64,000 bases of DNA from Nocardioides cavernaquae (GTDB lineage Bacteria; Actinomycetota; Actinomycetes; Propionibacteriales; Nocardioidaceae): positions 2,480,001 to 2,544,000 of the forward strand of contig NZ_QYRP01000002.1 of assembly GCF_003600895.1 (NCBI RefSeq), read 5' to 3'. Shown here one piece after another: positions 8,975 to 18,148 of the stretch. The notes beneath the pieces were generated by a model. The model did not search any database and had not been told where the DNA came from. It worked only from the letters and a program-made list of their open reading frames with translations. Numbering within the stretch: the first letter of the stretch is position 1; each line of letters begins with the position of its first letter. Position numbers and translations under genes: made by a program.

Positions 8975-9439
8975 ATGAGCATCGACGGCCTGCCGATCCA
9001 TCCGCTCGTTGTCCACGCCGCTGTCATGTTGACGCCCGTGGCAGCCCTCCTCGCCATCGTGTACGCCGCGGTGCCGCGCTGGCGCCGTCTCCTGCGGCAT
9101 CCCCTGGCGCTGGCGGCGCTCGGTGCGGCCGGTGCGGTCGAGGTGGCGTTCCTCTCGGGCCGCGCGTTCATCGAGGACGTCCCGGCACTGGCGGACGCGG
9201 TCGACGTGCACGCCGTGTGGGGCGAGCGGCTGCTGTGGTGCGCCTGGGTGCTGGCGGTCGTGTCGGTCCTGGCCTGGTGGGCGCTGCCGGTGCCCGGGGG
9301 CCGTGGCGGCAAGGGTGCAGCGGTGGACGTGGCTGTCCGCGTGGCGCTCGTGGTCGCCGCCCTCGTCGTCCTCGTCGTGGTCGTGCGGACCGGGCACTCG
9401 GGCTCGACCGCCGTCTGGGGCGGGATCCTCGGCCAGTAG
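8975..9439 (+). CDS. DUF2231 family membrane protein
   Basis: 154 aa with four hydrophobic helices. It begins with the DUF2231 signature IDGLPIHPLVVHAAVMLTP and carries His residues in helix 1 and in the middle (AVDVHAVWGE), and the C-terminal HSG typical of the family. These proteins are membrane proteins of unknown function, often suspected to bind metal or haem through the conserved histidines (inference). TAATCT is centred in the divergent promoter region six bases before the ATG, suggesting a leaderless transcript divergent from hisN. Confidence 0.82.
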   Translation: MSIDGLPIHPLVVHAAVMLTPVAALLAIVYAAVPRWRRLLRHPLALAALGAAGAVEVAFLSGRAFIEDVPALADAVDVHAVWGERLLWCAWVLAVVSVLAWWALPVPGGRGGKGAAVDVAVRVALVVAALVVLVVVVRTGHSGSTAVWGGILGQ

Positions 9440-9455
9440 TCCGGCCCGGTCAGGA

Positions 9456-10448
9456 CTAGTAGTCCGGGCTGCCCTCGCGCGCCGTGAGCAGTCGGCGGAA
9501 GGACTCGACGCGGTCGGGGTCGGCCTCGCCGGCGATCACCGCTGCATCGAGGCCGCACTCGGGCGTGCCTTCGCCGTGGGTGCAGCCGCGCGGGCAGTCC
9601 TCGGTCATCTCGTCGAGGTCGGGGAACGCGCCGATCAGGTCGGACGGGTCGACGTGCGCGAGGCCGAACGAGCGGATGCCCGGGGTGTCGATGATCCAGC
9701 CGGTGTCGTCTGGCAGCGCCAGCATGTAGGCGCTGGTCGAGGTGTGCCGGCCGCGTCCGGTGACGGCGTTGACGTGACCGACCTCGCGATGCGCGGCGGG
9801 CACGAGGGCGTTGACCAGCGTCGACTTGCCGACCCCGCTGTGGCCGACCAGCACGCTGACATGGCCCTTGAGCACTGCGCGCACCTCGTCGAGGGGCCCG
9901 CCGCGCTCGGTGACGACGTACGGGACGCCGAGGGAGCGGTAGGTCGAGAGCAGCGTCTCGGGGTCGGCCAGGTCCGCCTTGGTGAGGCAGAGGACCGGCT
10001 TCATGCCCGATGCGTACGCCGCGACGAGGGCGCGGTCGATCAGCCGCGGGCGCGGCTCGGGGTCGGCCAGGGCAGCGACCACGACGAGCTGGTCGGCGTT
10101 GGAGACGATGACGCGCTCGACGGGGTCGTCGTCATCGGCGGTGCGGCGCAGGGTGGTGGTGCGCTCGACGACCTCGACGATGCGGGCCAGGGACCCGTCG
10201 TTGCCCGTGACGTCACCGACGACGCGGACCCGGTCGCCGACGACGACTCCCTTGCGGCCGAGCGGACGCGACTTCATCGCCATGACGATCGTGCCGTTGA
10301 GCAGAAGCGTGTAGCGGCCGCGGTCGACGGTGACGACGACCCCCTCGACGGCATCGTCGTACGTCGGGCGGTCCTTGGTGCGGGGACGGGTCCTCCGACG
10401 CGGGCGCTCGTAGTGCTCCTGGTCGTGGTCGGAGTACCGGTTGCTCAC
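9456..10448 (-). CDS. rsgA: Ribosome small-subunit-dependent GTPase RsgA
   Basis: 330 aa circularly permuted GTPase acting late in 30S maturation. An N-terminal OB-like domain (about 35-95) precedes the permuted G domain: G4 TKAD at 156-159, G1 P-loop GHSGVGKST at 202-210, G2 around [10 protein letters not shown]3 DTPG. The C-terminal zinc knuckle ([14 protein letters not shown]) is intact. An N-terminal basic/acidic extension ([19 protein letters not shown]) is typical of actinobacteria. GTG overlaps the aroA stop by 4 bases, so it is the downstream cistron of an aroA-rsgA operon. Confidence 0.95.
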   Translation of the reverse strand: MSNRYSDHDQEHYERPRRRTRPRTKDRPTYDDAVEGVVVTVDRGRYTLLLNGTIVMAMKSRPLGRKGVVVGDRVRVVGDVTGNDGSLARIVEVVERTTTLRRTADDDDPVERVIVSNADQLVVVAALADPEPRPRLIDRALVAAYASGMKPVLCLTKADLADPETLLSTYRSLGVPYVVTERGGPLDEVRAVLKGHVSVLVGHSGVGKSTLVNALVPAAHREVGHVNAVTGRGRHTSTSAYMLALPDDTGWIIDTPGIRSFGLAHVDPSDLIGAFPDLDEMTEDCPRGCTHGEGTPECGLDAAVIAGEADPDRVESFRRLLTAREGSPDY

Positions 10449-11707
10449 AGCAGACCGCTCCAGAAGTCGGCGAAGTGGGGAAAGGTCTTGGAGGTGGTCT
10501 CGACGTTCTCCACGAGGACGCCGTCGATCGCCGCGCCGATGATGACACCGGCGTGCGCCATGCGGTGGTCGGCGTAGGTGTGGAACACCCCGCCGCTCAG
10601 CGTCGCCGGCCGGATCTCGAGTCCGTCGGGAAGCTCGGTGACGTCAGCCCCGAGAGAAGTCAGCTCGGTGGCGAGAGCGGCCAGCCGGTCGGTCTCGTGG
10701 GCCCGGATGTGGGCGACTCCGGTGAGCCGCGACGGCGTCTCGGCGAGGGCGCAGAGAGCGGCGATCGCGGGGGTCAGCTCGCCGACATCATGGAGGTCGA
10801 GCTCGACACCCTGGAGCGGACCGTTGCCGGTGACGGCCAGGCCGTCGTCGACGAACTCGACGGTGCAACCCATCCGGGTCAGGATCTCGCGCAGAGCGTC
10901 GCCGGCCTGGGTCGTGCGCTCGGGCCAGTCGCGGACGGTGACCGTCCCGCCCGAGACCGCAGCCAGCGCGAGGAACGGCGCGGCGTTGGAGAGGTCGGGC
11001 TCGATCGCGCGGTCGACCGCGTGGATCGGTCCGGGCAGGACCTTCCAGCGGTCCTTCTGCGAGTCGTCGACCGTGATGCCCTGCTCACGCAGCATCTCCA
11101 CGGTCATCTCGATGTGGGGGAGCGACGGCACCGGCGGGCCCTCGTGGCGCACGTCGACGCCGTCGTCGTAGCGGGCTCCGGCGAGCAGCAGTGCGGAGAT
11201 GAACTGGGACGACGCCGACGCGTCGACGACGACGGTGCCGCCTCGGACATGGCCCGCGCCCGACACCGTGAACGGCAGCCGGTCGCCGGCCGAGATGTCC
11301 ATCCGCAGCGTCCGGAGTGCGTGCAGGACCTCGCCCACGGGCCGGTTGCGCATGTGGGGGTCGCCGTCGAAATCGATCTTCCCGGTCGACAGCCCGGCCA
11401 CCGGGGGCACGAACCGCATGACCGTGCCGGCGAGGCCGCAGTCGATCTCCGCGTCGGCGTCGAACGGGCCGGGCGTGACGGTCCAGTCCTCACCGGAGGT
11501 GTCTACGGTCGAACCGAGGGCCGTGAGCGCGTCGGCCATCAGCAACGTGTCGCGCGACCGCAGGGCGCGGCGTACGACGGACGGGCCGTCCGCGATCGCG
11601 GCCAGCAGCAGCGCGCGGTTGGTGAGCGACTTCGATCCGGGAAGCGAGACAGTGGCGTCGACGGGTACGACGGCGCGCGGCGCCGGCCAGGGATCGAGAG
11701 GGGTCAC
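10445..11707 (-). CDS. aroA: 3-phosphoshikimate 1-carboxyvinyltransferase (EPSP synthase)
   Basis: 420 aa. It joins PEP to shikimate-3-phosphate in the aromatic amino-acid pathway. Motifs: substrate-binding [19 protein letters not shown] loop [19 protein letters not shown], the SSQF stretch, catalytic PDLSNAAPF region, HETDRLAAL and ADHRMAHA. The typical length supports a start at GTG 11707; an in-frame TTG 11 codons earlier overlaps the sigma-factor stop and has no ribosome site. GATAAC nine bases upstream could be the -10 of a leaderless message. Heads an operon with rsgA. Confidence 0.95.
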   Translation of the reverse strand: MTPLDPWPAPRAVVPVDATVSLPGSKSLTNRALLLAAIADGPSVVRRALRSRDTLLMADALTALGSTVDTSGEDWTVTPGPFDADAEIDCGLAGTVMRFVPPVAGLSTGKIDFDGDPHMRNRPVGEVLHALRTLRMDISAGDRLPFTVSGAGHVRGGTVVVDASASSQFISALLLAGARYDDGVDVRHEGPPVPSLPHIEMTVEMLREQGITVDDSQKDRWKVLPGPIHAVDRAIEPDLSNAAPFLALAAVSGGTVTVRDWPERTTQAGDALREILTRMGCTVEFVDDGLAVTGNGPLQGVELDLHDVGELTPAIAALCALAETPSRLTGVAHIRAHETDRLAALATELTSLGADVTELPDGLEIRPATLSGGVFHTYADHRMAHAGVIIGAAIDGVLVENVETTSKTFPHFADFWSGLL

Positions 11708-11736
11708 GAGGAGAAGGTTATCGACCCTGCCCGGGG

Positions 11737-13647
11737 TCAATGCGGCCAGACGTCGTTGGACGGATTGCTGTCCGCCGCGGCGTAGCCCGCGGAGGTGGGG
11801 TCACCCTCGACCTCGATCCGGAAGGTCGGGTCTCCGGTGAGAAGCCCCTTCTTGATCTCGAACATGTAGCTGCCGTCCGTGATGCCCGTGCACTCGACGG
11901 ACGTGCCGAGCAAAGGCCATGGGTCGCTGCATCCGTCGGGCGCGGTGACGGGGGTCCAGATACCACCCACGTTCATCGTGAGGGCCCCGGTGAAGCCTGT
12001 CGGGAGGCCGGCGACCACAGCGGTCCACTTGCCCGAGTTGCCGTTCTCGCTGGCGGTCACCGACACGTCGTACGGCGTGGGCTCGGCGGCTGCGGGCTGG
12101 AGCGTCACGGTGCGGGAGTTGTCGCTGCGGTCGGTGTCGTTGATGCCTGCGGAGGGGACCAGGGTGATCCTCAGCTGCTGCGGCTGGTCTCCGAGGACCG
12201 TCGCGGTGAGGGTCAGGGTGCTTCGGGTCGAGGTGAGGGTGCAGTCGGCGGCCGAGCAGGTGACCTCGACACCGGACACGGCAGCCGACGCCGCGCGGGC
12301 GAAGGACTGCCGCGGAGCGCCTGACCCGCTGGACCAGGTGACCTCGACGCTCTCGCCGGCAGGGATGCCGCTGACCGCGATGGCGATCGTGGAGGTGCCG
12401 TCCGCGCCCGGCGAGGGCGTGACGACGAGCGGTGCGTCGAACCCGACCGGCTCGTCCGTCGGGGTGGAGGTGGGTGTCGTCGTGGGAGCGGTCGTCGGCG
12501 CCGTCGTCGGAGCGGTGGTGGGCGCGGTCGTCGGTGCCGTTGTCGGCGCGACACTCGGGGCGACCGTCGGGCTGTCGACTGTCGGGCTGTCGGCCGGAGG
12601 AACCACGGGGGAGTCGGTCGGCGGTGCATCATCCGGCGGAGTGTCGGCCGGCGGTGCCACGGGAGCAGTGGCTCCCGGACGGGCGATGCCAGCCTCCGGC
12701 GGGCCTGCGGGTGCCCGGTCGCCGGCCTGGAGTGCGAAGACGGCGGTCGCGGCGATGACGCCGGCGGCGGCCACGCCGACGCCGGCGGTGGCCGGGCCGT
12801 TGGAGGTGACAGCGTCCTTGGCCCGGTCGAGGAAGAGCAGGAACGCGCCCTTGGTCGCTGCGCCCGCGGAGGCGAGGTAGCCGATGCCCGCGCTGCCCAG
12901 CAGCAGGGGAGCGAGGATGCCGGCGAGGTTGCTGTTGACCTCGCTCAGCTCGAGGTAGATCGCCATGCACTTGCGGCACTCGTCGATGTGCTTCTCGACC
13001 TTGCCGGCGTCGCGCTTGCTGATGCCGTCGCGGATGTAGCCACCGAGGTGCTGGTGCGTCCAGCCGCAGGCGTCGTCCTCGACGTCCATGGCGTGGGAGT
13101 TCAGGAACGCCTGACGCAGTCCTTCCCGGGCCCGGTAGGCGAGCGCGGAGACCGAGTTGGGGGTCATGCCGAGGATCTCGGCGACCTCGGCGGGCTTCTG
13201 CCCCTCGACCTCGGTGTGCCACAGGACGGCCTGCCAACGCTCGGGCAGGGAAGCGAACGCCTTGGCGGCCGCGGCGCTCTCGAAGCCTTCGACCGCGGTG
13301 TCGCGGAACGGCACACCCGGGTCGAACATCTCGAGGTTGTCGGTGGTGTGCAGCTTGGAGTTGGCGCGGATCTTGTCGACGTGCAGCCGACGGACGGCGG
13401 TCAGCAGGTAGGCGCGGAACGCGACATCCGGGCCCCCGCCGTTCTGCAGGACGCGGAGCACCTTGGCGAAGGCGTCCGAGACCAGGTCGTCAGCGTCGGC
13501 GGCACCGACCAGCTGGCGGGCCAGGCGACGGGCCGCCTCGACGTGGCGCTCGAAGAGCGGGCCGTATGCGGACACGTCTCCACCACGGACGGCCGAGATG
13601 AGCTCGGCGTCGCCCGGTCCCTCGAGGCGGGGAAGAGTGTCGGTCAC
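11737..13647 (-). CDS. Membrane-anchored ECF sigma factor with fused zinc-finger anti-sigma and extracellular domain
   Basis: 636 aa single chain. Residues 1-185 are an ECF sigma factor (region 2 [15 protein letters not shown]; region 4 helix-turn-helix [22 protein letters not shown]). At 216-230 an anti-sigma zinc knuckle, H220xxxC224xxC227, follows. Hydrophobic segments lie at about 243-272 and 286-307. A Pro/Thr stalk (six APTT units) then links to roughly 240 residues of beta-rich extracellular sequence with Cys pairs and CARDB-like patterns. This resembles the actinobacterial ECF groups with C-terminal fusion; it would couple an outside signal to sigma release, perhaps by proteolysis (inference). 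Start GTG 13647, 29 bases ahead of aroA at its end. Confidence 0.85.
   Translation of the reverse strand: MTDTLPRLEGPGDAELISAVRGGDVSAYGPLFERHVEAARRLARQLVGAADADDLVSDAFAKVLRVLQNGGGPDVAFRAYLLTAVRRLHVDKIRANSKLHTTDNLEMFDPGVPFRDTAVEGFESAAAAKAFASLPERWQAVLWHTEVEGQKPAEVAEILGMTPNSVSALAYRAREGLRQAFLNSHAMDVEDDACGWTHQHLGGYIRDGISKRDAGKVEKHIDECRKCMAIYLELSEVNSNLAGILAPLLLGSAGIGYLASAGAATKGAFLLFLDRAKDAVTSNGPATAGVGVAAAGVIAATAVFALQAGDRAPAGPPEAGIARPGATAPVAPPADTPPDDAPPTDSPVVPPADSPTVDSPTVAPSVAPTTAPTTAPTTAPTTAPTTAPTTTPTSTPTDEPVGFDAPLVVTPSPGADGTSTIAIAVSGIPAGESVEVTWSSGSGAPRQSFARAASAAVSGVEVTCSAADCTLTSTRSTLTLTATVLGDQPQQLRITLVPSAGINDTDRSDNSRTVTLQPAAAEPTPYDVSVTASENGNSGKWTAVVAGLPTGFTGALTMNVGGIWTPVTAPDGCSDPWPLLGTSVECTGITDGSYMFEIKKGLLTGDPTFRIEVEGDPTSAGYAAADSNPSNDVWPH
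12479..12550 (-). repeat. Six 12-bp in-frame repeats encoding APTT
   Basis: Six degenerate 12-bp units (GTCGTCGGCGCC-like on +) encode consecutive Ala-Pro-Thr-Thr blocks in the membrane-anchored sigma factor. This is a stiff, probably glycosylatable stalk; copy number could vary between strains. Confidence 0.8.
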
Positions 13648-13712
13648 ATGCCCTCAACGATCGACTGTCTGAATGATGACGCCATCCTAGTCGCCGAACC
13701 TGTCCCGGAGGC

Positions 13713-13737
13713 TGGGAAAAATATCTGCACATTCCCA
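13713..13737. promoter_or_regulatory. Inverted repeat in the divergent sigma/GGDEF-like intergenic region
   Basis: TGGGAA and TTCCCA arms separated by 13 AT-rich bases, in the 207-base gap between two divergent genes. AT-richness stands out from the surroundings. A possible operator or promoter element; ATCCTA at 13684-13689 could be the -10 (TAGGAT) of the sigma gene. No experimental support. Confidence 0.35.
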
Positions 13738-13854
13738 CCAGAACCCGCGTCATGACCCCAGTCCTTGCCCGTTTCATCCATGTTCGAGGCCCGCTTGACG
13801 GGGGCGGGTCTCGCCGTCTTCGTGTGGAGCACGACAAAACCGAGGGGAGCAACC

Positions 13855-14601
13855 GTGGGACTGTTCGCGACCAAGACGCGCAATCATCCTGCGGACCGAC
13901 CCGAGGCAGGGCGTGAGCTGCCCGAGCAGGTCAGGGCCCTCGTGCCCCGACAGTTCGAGGCAGTGGGGGAAGCCCTTGCCTCGGGGTCGGGCTCGCTCGA
14001 GGCGTGCGATGTCGCCGGGCGCCGGATGGCCCAGGACGGCGCCGCCCTCGACGAGGTCCTCGACGGGCTCCGCGCCACCACCCGGCTCGTGACCGGCTCC
14101 GACCCGTCGTACGACGCGGTCCGCGCCGTCAGCGTGGCCTGGAGCGAGGCGACGCTCGCCTACCTCCACCAGATCTCCTGCGAGGACCCGCTGACCGGGC
14201 TCGCCAGCCTGGCGCACGTGCGCGCCCGGATCGCAGATGTCTACCGGGCCCAGGCCCGCACCGGCATCGACGTGCGCGGCACGCATGCGCTGGTCGTGGT
14301 GGACCTTCCCTACGATCGGCCCGGGGCCGGCACCGTGGATGACGGATTCTCCCGGACCCTCCGTCTTGCTCGTGTCGGCCAGTCCACCCGGACTGTCTTT
14401 GATGGCAGCGAGACGATCGGCCGGCTCGGCACCAACCGGGTCGTGGCCGTGGTCGAGCGCGATGAGCAGCTCGGCCGAAGGGTGGCGCTGCTGCACACCC
14501 TCCTCAGCTCCACGTCGTTCCCCACCAGGGTCTGGATCGAGGGCCTTCCCGGGAGCGACGTCGGTGCCGCGCACCTCCTCGACGAGTTGGCGCGGGCGTA
14601 G
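13855..14601 (+). CDS. Degenerate GGDEF-fold protein
   Basis: 248 aa, no membrane helix. An alpha-helical N-terminal half (about 1-115) precedes a region beginning CEDPLTGLASLAHVRARIADVYR, which matches the DxLTGL opening of GGDEF diguanylate cyclases. Where the catalytic GGDEF loop should be, the chain reads IGRLGTNRVVAVV: the fold pattern is kept but the catalytic Gly-Gly-Asp/Glu-Glu-Phe is lost. It is therefore unlikely to make c-di-GMP and may be a binding or scaffold protein (inference). GAGGGGAG lies five bases before the chosen GTG. Divergent from the membrane-anchored sigma gene, with which it may share regulation. Confidence 0.65.
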   Translation: MGLFATKTRNHPADRPEAGRELPEQVRALVPRQFEAVGEALASGSGSLEACDVAGRRMAQDGAALDEVLDGLRATTRLVTGSDPSYDAVRAVSVAWSEATLAYLHQISCEDPLTGLASLAHVRARIADVYRAQARTGIDVRGTHALVVVDLPYDRPGAGTVDDGFSRTLRLARVGQSTRTVFDGSETIGRLGTNRVVAVVERDEQLGRRVALLHTLLSSTSFPTRVWIEGLPGSDVGAAHLLDELARA

Positions 14602-14612
14602 ATCTCGGGGGT

Positions 14613-14659
14613 GACTCAGGCTAGCCGCGACGGGAGGGAGGTCGCGGCTAGCCTGAGTC
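14613..14659. terminator. Perfect 19-bp inverted repeat abutting the SRAP start
   Basis: Arms GACTCAGGCTAGCCGCGAC and GTCGCGGCTAGCCTGAGTC with a 9-base loop begin 11 bases after the upstream stop and end two bases before the next ATG. It could terminate the GGDEF-like gene, but there is no T-run. The right arm also contains TAGCCT (14649-14654), a good -10 for a leaderless SRAP message, so the hairpin may be an operator instead. Confidence 0.6.
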
Positions 14660-14661
14660 GC

Positions 14662-15405
14662 ATGTGCGGTCGATATGCGTCGTCCCGGCGGCCCGAGGAC
14701 CTGATCGACGAGTTCGAGGTCACCTCGAGCCGGATCGCTGCGCCTCTCGAGGCCGACTTCAACGTCGCTCCGACCAAGGAGGTGTACGCCGTCGTCGAGC
14801 GACCCCGCGCCAAGCAGGAGCCGGTCGAGCGACAGCTCCGGGTGCTCACGTGGGGTCTGGTCCCGTCCTGGGCCAAGGAGGCGTCGATCGGCAGCAGGCT
14901 GATCAACGCGCGCATGGAGACGGTCGCCGACAAGCCCGCCTTCAAGCGCGCCTTCGCCGCACGCCGCTGCCTCCTGCCCGCCGACGGCTACTACGAGTGG
15001 TACGAGACGGCCGAGCTCACGCGGGCCGGCAAGCCGAAGAAGCAGCCGTTCTACATCCACCCGGCCGACGGGGGAGTGCTGGCGATGGCGGGTCTCTACG
15101 AGATCTGGAAGGACCCGACGAAGGTGGAGGACGACCCGGATCTCTTCCGGTGGAGCTGCACGGTGATCACGACCGATGCGACCGATGACCTCGGCCGCAT
15201 CCACGACCGCATGCCACTGGTGGTCTCGCCCGAGCACCGCGCGGCCTGGCTGGACCCGACGGCGGCGGATCCACGTGAGCTGCTCGACCTGCTCGAGCCC
15301 GCGATGCCCGGCCGTCTCGAGGCCTATCCCGTGTCGACCGCCGTCGGCAACGTGCAGAACAACGGGCCTGAGTTGATCAAACCCCTGCCCGTGCAGGCAG
15401 GATGA
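14662..15405 (+). CDS. SRAP-family abasic-site processing protein (YedK/HMCES)
   Basis: 247 aa. The chain starts MCGRY; after Met removal Cys2 becomes the N-terminal nucleophile that forms a thiazolidine crosslink with abasic sites in single-stranded DNA. Other catalytic-pocket residues are present: Asn82 in INARMET, Glu112 in GYYEWYE and His181 in IHDRMP. It protects abasic sites during replication. Only this ATG gives the obligatory Cys2. No Shine-Dalgarno; TAGCCT is 7 bases upstream inside a perfect hairpin. Followed after 4 bases by a hydrolase gene, probably one transcript. Confidence 0.93.
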   Translation: MCGRYASSRRPEDLIDEFEVTSSRIAAPLEADFNVAPTKEVYAVVERPRAKQEPVERQLRVLTWGLVPSWAKEASIGSRLINARMETVADKPAFKRAFAARRCLLPADGYYEWYETAELTRAGKPKKQPFYIHPADGGVLAMAGLYEIWKDPTKVEDDPDLFRWSCTVITTDATDDLGRIHDRMPLVVSPEHRAAWLDPTAADPRELLDLLEPAMPGRLEAYPVSTAVGNVQNNGPELIKPLPVQAG

Positions 15406-15409
15406 CATC

Positions 15410-16045
15410 GTGAGCGAGACCCGCACGATGACCACACCGCTCGGTGACGCACGGCTGGTGTCGCACCGGTCGCGGCACCCGATCGCCACCCTGTTGCTCA
15501 GCCACGGAGCCGGCGGTGGCATCGAGGCGCAGGACCTGCAGGCACTTGCGAAGCACCTGCCCGGTCAGGGCATCAGCGTGCACCTGCTCGAGCAGCCCTG
15601 GCGTGTTGCCGGGCGCAAGCTCGCGGGCGCGCCCGCCACGCTCGACACCGGGCTGAGGGCCGTCGTGGACCAGATCCGTCCTCGCACCCCTCTGATCGTC
15701 GGTGGCCGGTCCGCTGGCGCGCGATCCGCCGCCCGTTGCGCCCGCGACCTCGGAGCCAGCGCGTGTCTGGCGCTTGCCTTTCCGCTGCACCCGCCGGGTC
15801 ATCCGGAGAAGACGCGCGTCGGAGAGCTCCGCAACACGCGCGTCGCGACCCTCGTGGTGCAGGGGGAGCGAGATCCATTCGGCCGCCCGGAGGAGTTCCC
15901 CTCCGGCACCGAGATGGCGGTGATCCCTGCGGCCGACCACGCGTTCAAGGTGCCCAAGTCGGGCCCGCTGAGTCAGGCCGAGGCGCTCTCGGTGCTGGTC
16001 GAGGCAGTGCTCGAGTGGACCGTGCGCGAGGTCGGACGGGACTGA
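15410..16045 (+). CDS. Alpha/beta hydrolase of the KANL3/Tex30-like group
   Basis: 211 aa soluble hydrolase. Oxyanion/Gly motif LLSHGAGGG near the N terminus, nucleophile elbow GGRSAGARSA, strand-end LVVQGERDPFG supplying the acid, and His in PAADHAFKVP make a complete Ser-Asp-His triad. Members of this group are small dienelactone-hydrolase-like enzymes without known substrate. It starts with GTG 4 bases after the SRAP stop, suggesting co-transcription and perhaps a stress link, which is not proven. Confidence 0.8.
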   Translation: MSETRTMTTPLGDARLVSHRSRHPIATLLLSHGAGGGIEAQDLQALAKHLPGQGISVHLLEQPWRVAGRKLAGAPATLDTGLRAVVDQIRPRTPLIVGGRSAGARSAARCARDLGASACLALAFPLHPPGHPEKTRVGELRNTRVATLVVQGERDPFGRPEEFPSGTEMAVIPAADHAFKVPKSGPLSQAEALSVLVEAVLEWTVREVGRD

Positions 16046-16080
16046 CCGGCCCGGCCTGATGACCGGGCAACGCGCGGCGC

Positions 16081-16107
16081 GGGAAGAATTCGGACACCGG
16101 CACCGTT
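16081..16107 (+). promoter_or_regulatory. Candidate SigR-dependent promoter of sigR
   Basis: GGGAAG followed after exactly 18 bases by GTT, close to the GGAAT-N18-GTT consensus known for SigR/SigH promoters (one mismatch). Lies about 70 bases before the sigR ATG and would give the autoregulation known in Streptomyces and mycobacteria. A second candidate, TATTCT at 16164-16169, could serve a leaderless housekeeping transcript. Confidence 0.55.
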
Positions 16108-16177
16108 GAGCATCGACGTGACCGCCGTACTCGCCTCCGCCGCAGACTCCACTGCCGCTGACCTATTCTGGGGAGCG

Positions 16178-16785
<608 letters not shown>

Positions 16786-16789
<4 letters not shown>

Positions 16790-17082
16790 CTGCTCCCCAG
16801 AACGATTCAGGCCAGAACGATTCGGGCGAGAGCCCGAAGGGTGACTGTGCCGACTACCTCGAGCGCATCGTCTTCTTCCTCGACAACGAGCTCGACGAGG
16901 CCGACTGCAGCGCGGTCCGGCACCACCTCGACGAGTGTGGTCCCTGTCTGCGCAAGTACGACCTCGAGCGCACGGTCAAGCAGGTCGTCGCGCGCTCGTG
17001 CCACGAGTCGGCTCCCGAGGGCCTGCGCGCGCGGGTTCTCGTGCAGCTGCGCGAGGTCCACATCAAGATCACGGAAGTCTGA
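16786..17082 (+). CDS. rsrA: Redox-sensing zinc anti-sigma factor RsrA/RshA
   Basis: 98 aa ZAS-family anti-sigma. Cys21, His47, Cys51 and Cys54 reproduce the spacing of the zinc/thiol site of Streptomyces RsrA (C11, H37, C41, C44: 26, 30 and 33 residues apart). Oxidation to a disulfide ejects zinc and frees SigR. The N-terminal 18 residues are a Ser/Asn/Gly-rich tail with a repeated QNDSG. GTG overlaps the sigR stop (GTGA), ensuring stoichiometric synthesis. Confidence 0.95.
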
Positions 17083-17151
17083 GCGGACCCGATTCGCCAA
17101 TGTCGTCCTCTTTTGGGAGGATGAGCCGTTCGTCGATCCAGGAGGATGACC

Positions 17152-17226
17152 ATGGGCAAGACCGGTCGTAAGCGCCGCGCTCGCAAGAAGAAGGGCGCGA
17201 ACCACGGCAAGCGCCCCAACGCCTGA
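17152..17226 (+). CDS. 50S ribosomal protein bL37
   Basis: 24 residues: MGKTGRKRRARKKK then GANHGKRPNA. The highly basic chain ending ANHGKRPN matches the actinobacterial-specific ribosomal protein bL37 seen in mycobacterial 50S structures. Strong GGAGGA five bases upstream of the ATG; a hairpin terminator follows 16 bases after the stop. Sits 69 bases downstream of rsrA, so it may be transcribed with the SigR operon. Confidence 0.9.
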   Translation: MGKTGRKRRARKKKGANHGKRPNA

Positions 17227-17242
17227 TTTTCAGGCCAGCGCC

Positions 17243-17271
17243 CGAACCCCCAGCAATCTGCCGGGGGTTCG
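17243..17271 (+). terminator. Hairpin terminator after sigR-rsrA-bL37
   Basis: CGAACCCCC and GGGGGTTCG form a 9-bp stem with an 11-base loop between the convergent bL37 gene and the minus-strand DUF2785-like gene; it may serve both. Confidence 0.75.
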
Positions 17272-17278
17272 TCGCATT

Positions 17279-18088
17279 TCAGGACGCGCGCAGCTCGCGG
17301 TTGGTCTCGCGGAGCGCCTCGACGAGCACCAGCAGCAGATCACTGCGGACGCCGGGGCGCCCTGACCCCGGAGTGCCCAGCGTGACCTGCAGGTGCAGCG
17401 CGCGCAGGTAGTTCTGGGTGTTGAACGACCGGCAGGCCGCCTGTCCTGCGGGGTCGATCGCGATGGCGCCGTTGGCGAGACGCGCCACCCACGGCTCGAG
17501 GATGCTCATCGGCACGATGTCGCGTCCCAGGATGGCGATCGTCGCGCGTGCCAGCCGGTCCGGCTCGCCGGAAACCAGGCGGGTGCCGGTCGGGAGCAGC
17601 GTGCGGTCGGCGAGGACGTCGAGCAGGACGGTCAGCTCGGGCAGTCCGAAGTGCTGCGAGACGGCGAGCTCGGCGATCGCGTCGGCGCCGTGGGACAGCG
17701 CGAGCGCGGGCCCCTTGCCCTCGACGTGGCCGCGCAGGTCGCCCTCGCGAACGAACCAGGTGGCCACCCGGTCGCCCCACACGAGCAGCTGGCGGGCCGG
17801 CAGCACGCGGATGGCGTTCTCGCGGGCCACGCAGTCCGCCATGAGACGGGCCGACCAGCTGCGCCGGAAGACCGTGTCGGTCCCGGTTTCGCCGAGTCCG
17901 ACCTCGAGTCCGGCGGACATCCCGTCGCCCAGACCGGCCAGGAGCTCGTCGTAGACGCCGGTGCGGATCCAGCGTGCCAGCTCGCCGTAGGCCTGGTCGG
18001 TGCGCTCGAGCGGGTCGATGCTTCCGAGGAGGGCGGTGAGTTCGGCGGTGACGTCGTCGAGCGGTCGATCCGTCGGCATGGGCGTCAT
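17279..18088 (-). CDS. DUF2785-like protein
   Basis: 269 aa soluble, helix-rich protein. RTDQAYGELARWIRTGVYDELLAGLGDGM and the central KGPALALSHGADAIAELAVSQHFG resemble the DUF2785 family, whose function is unknown. No catalytic motif is evident. ATG at 18088 has a CACGAT element six bases upstream (leaderless); a second ATG three codons on has a GAGG site and is equally possible. Stands alone, divergent from the PdtaS kinase gene with a 60-base gap. Confidence 0.65.
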   Translation of the reverse strand: MTPMPTDRPLDDVTAELTALLGSIDPLERTDQAYGELARWIRTGVYDELLAGLGDGMSAGLEVGLGETGTDTVFRRSWSARLMADCVARENAIRVLPARQLLVWGDRVATWFVREGDLRGHVEGKGPALALSHGADAIAELAVSQHFGLPELTVLLDVLADRTLLPTGTRLVSGEPDRLARATIAILGRDIVPMSILEPWVARLANGAIAIDPAGQAACRSFNTQNYLRALHLQVTLGTPGSGRPGVRSDLLLVLVEALRETNRELRAS

Positions 18089-18148
18089 GCCTCAATCGTG
18101 CCAGTGGAGTGGGTGAGGTTCCCAATTGGATTCCACTACTGTCGGGCC

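Noticed and set aside
12479..12550. Noncoding minisatellite
   Set aside because: The 12-bp units keep the reading frame and encode the APTT stalk of the sigma fusion; counted as coding repeat.
16106..16177. A 24-codon N-terminal extension of SigR from TTG
   Set aside because: The TTG lies in the -10 of the candidate SigR promoter, so that transcript cannot encode it; kept only as a possible minor form.
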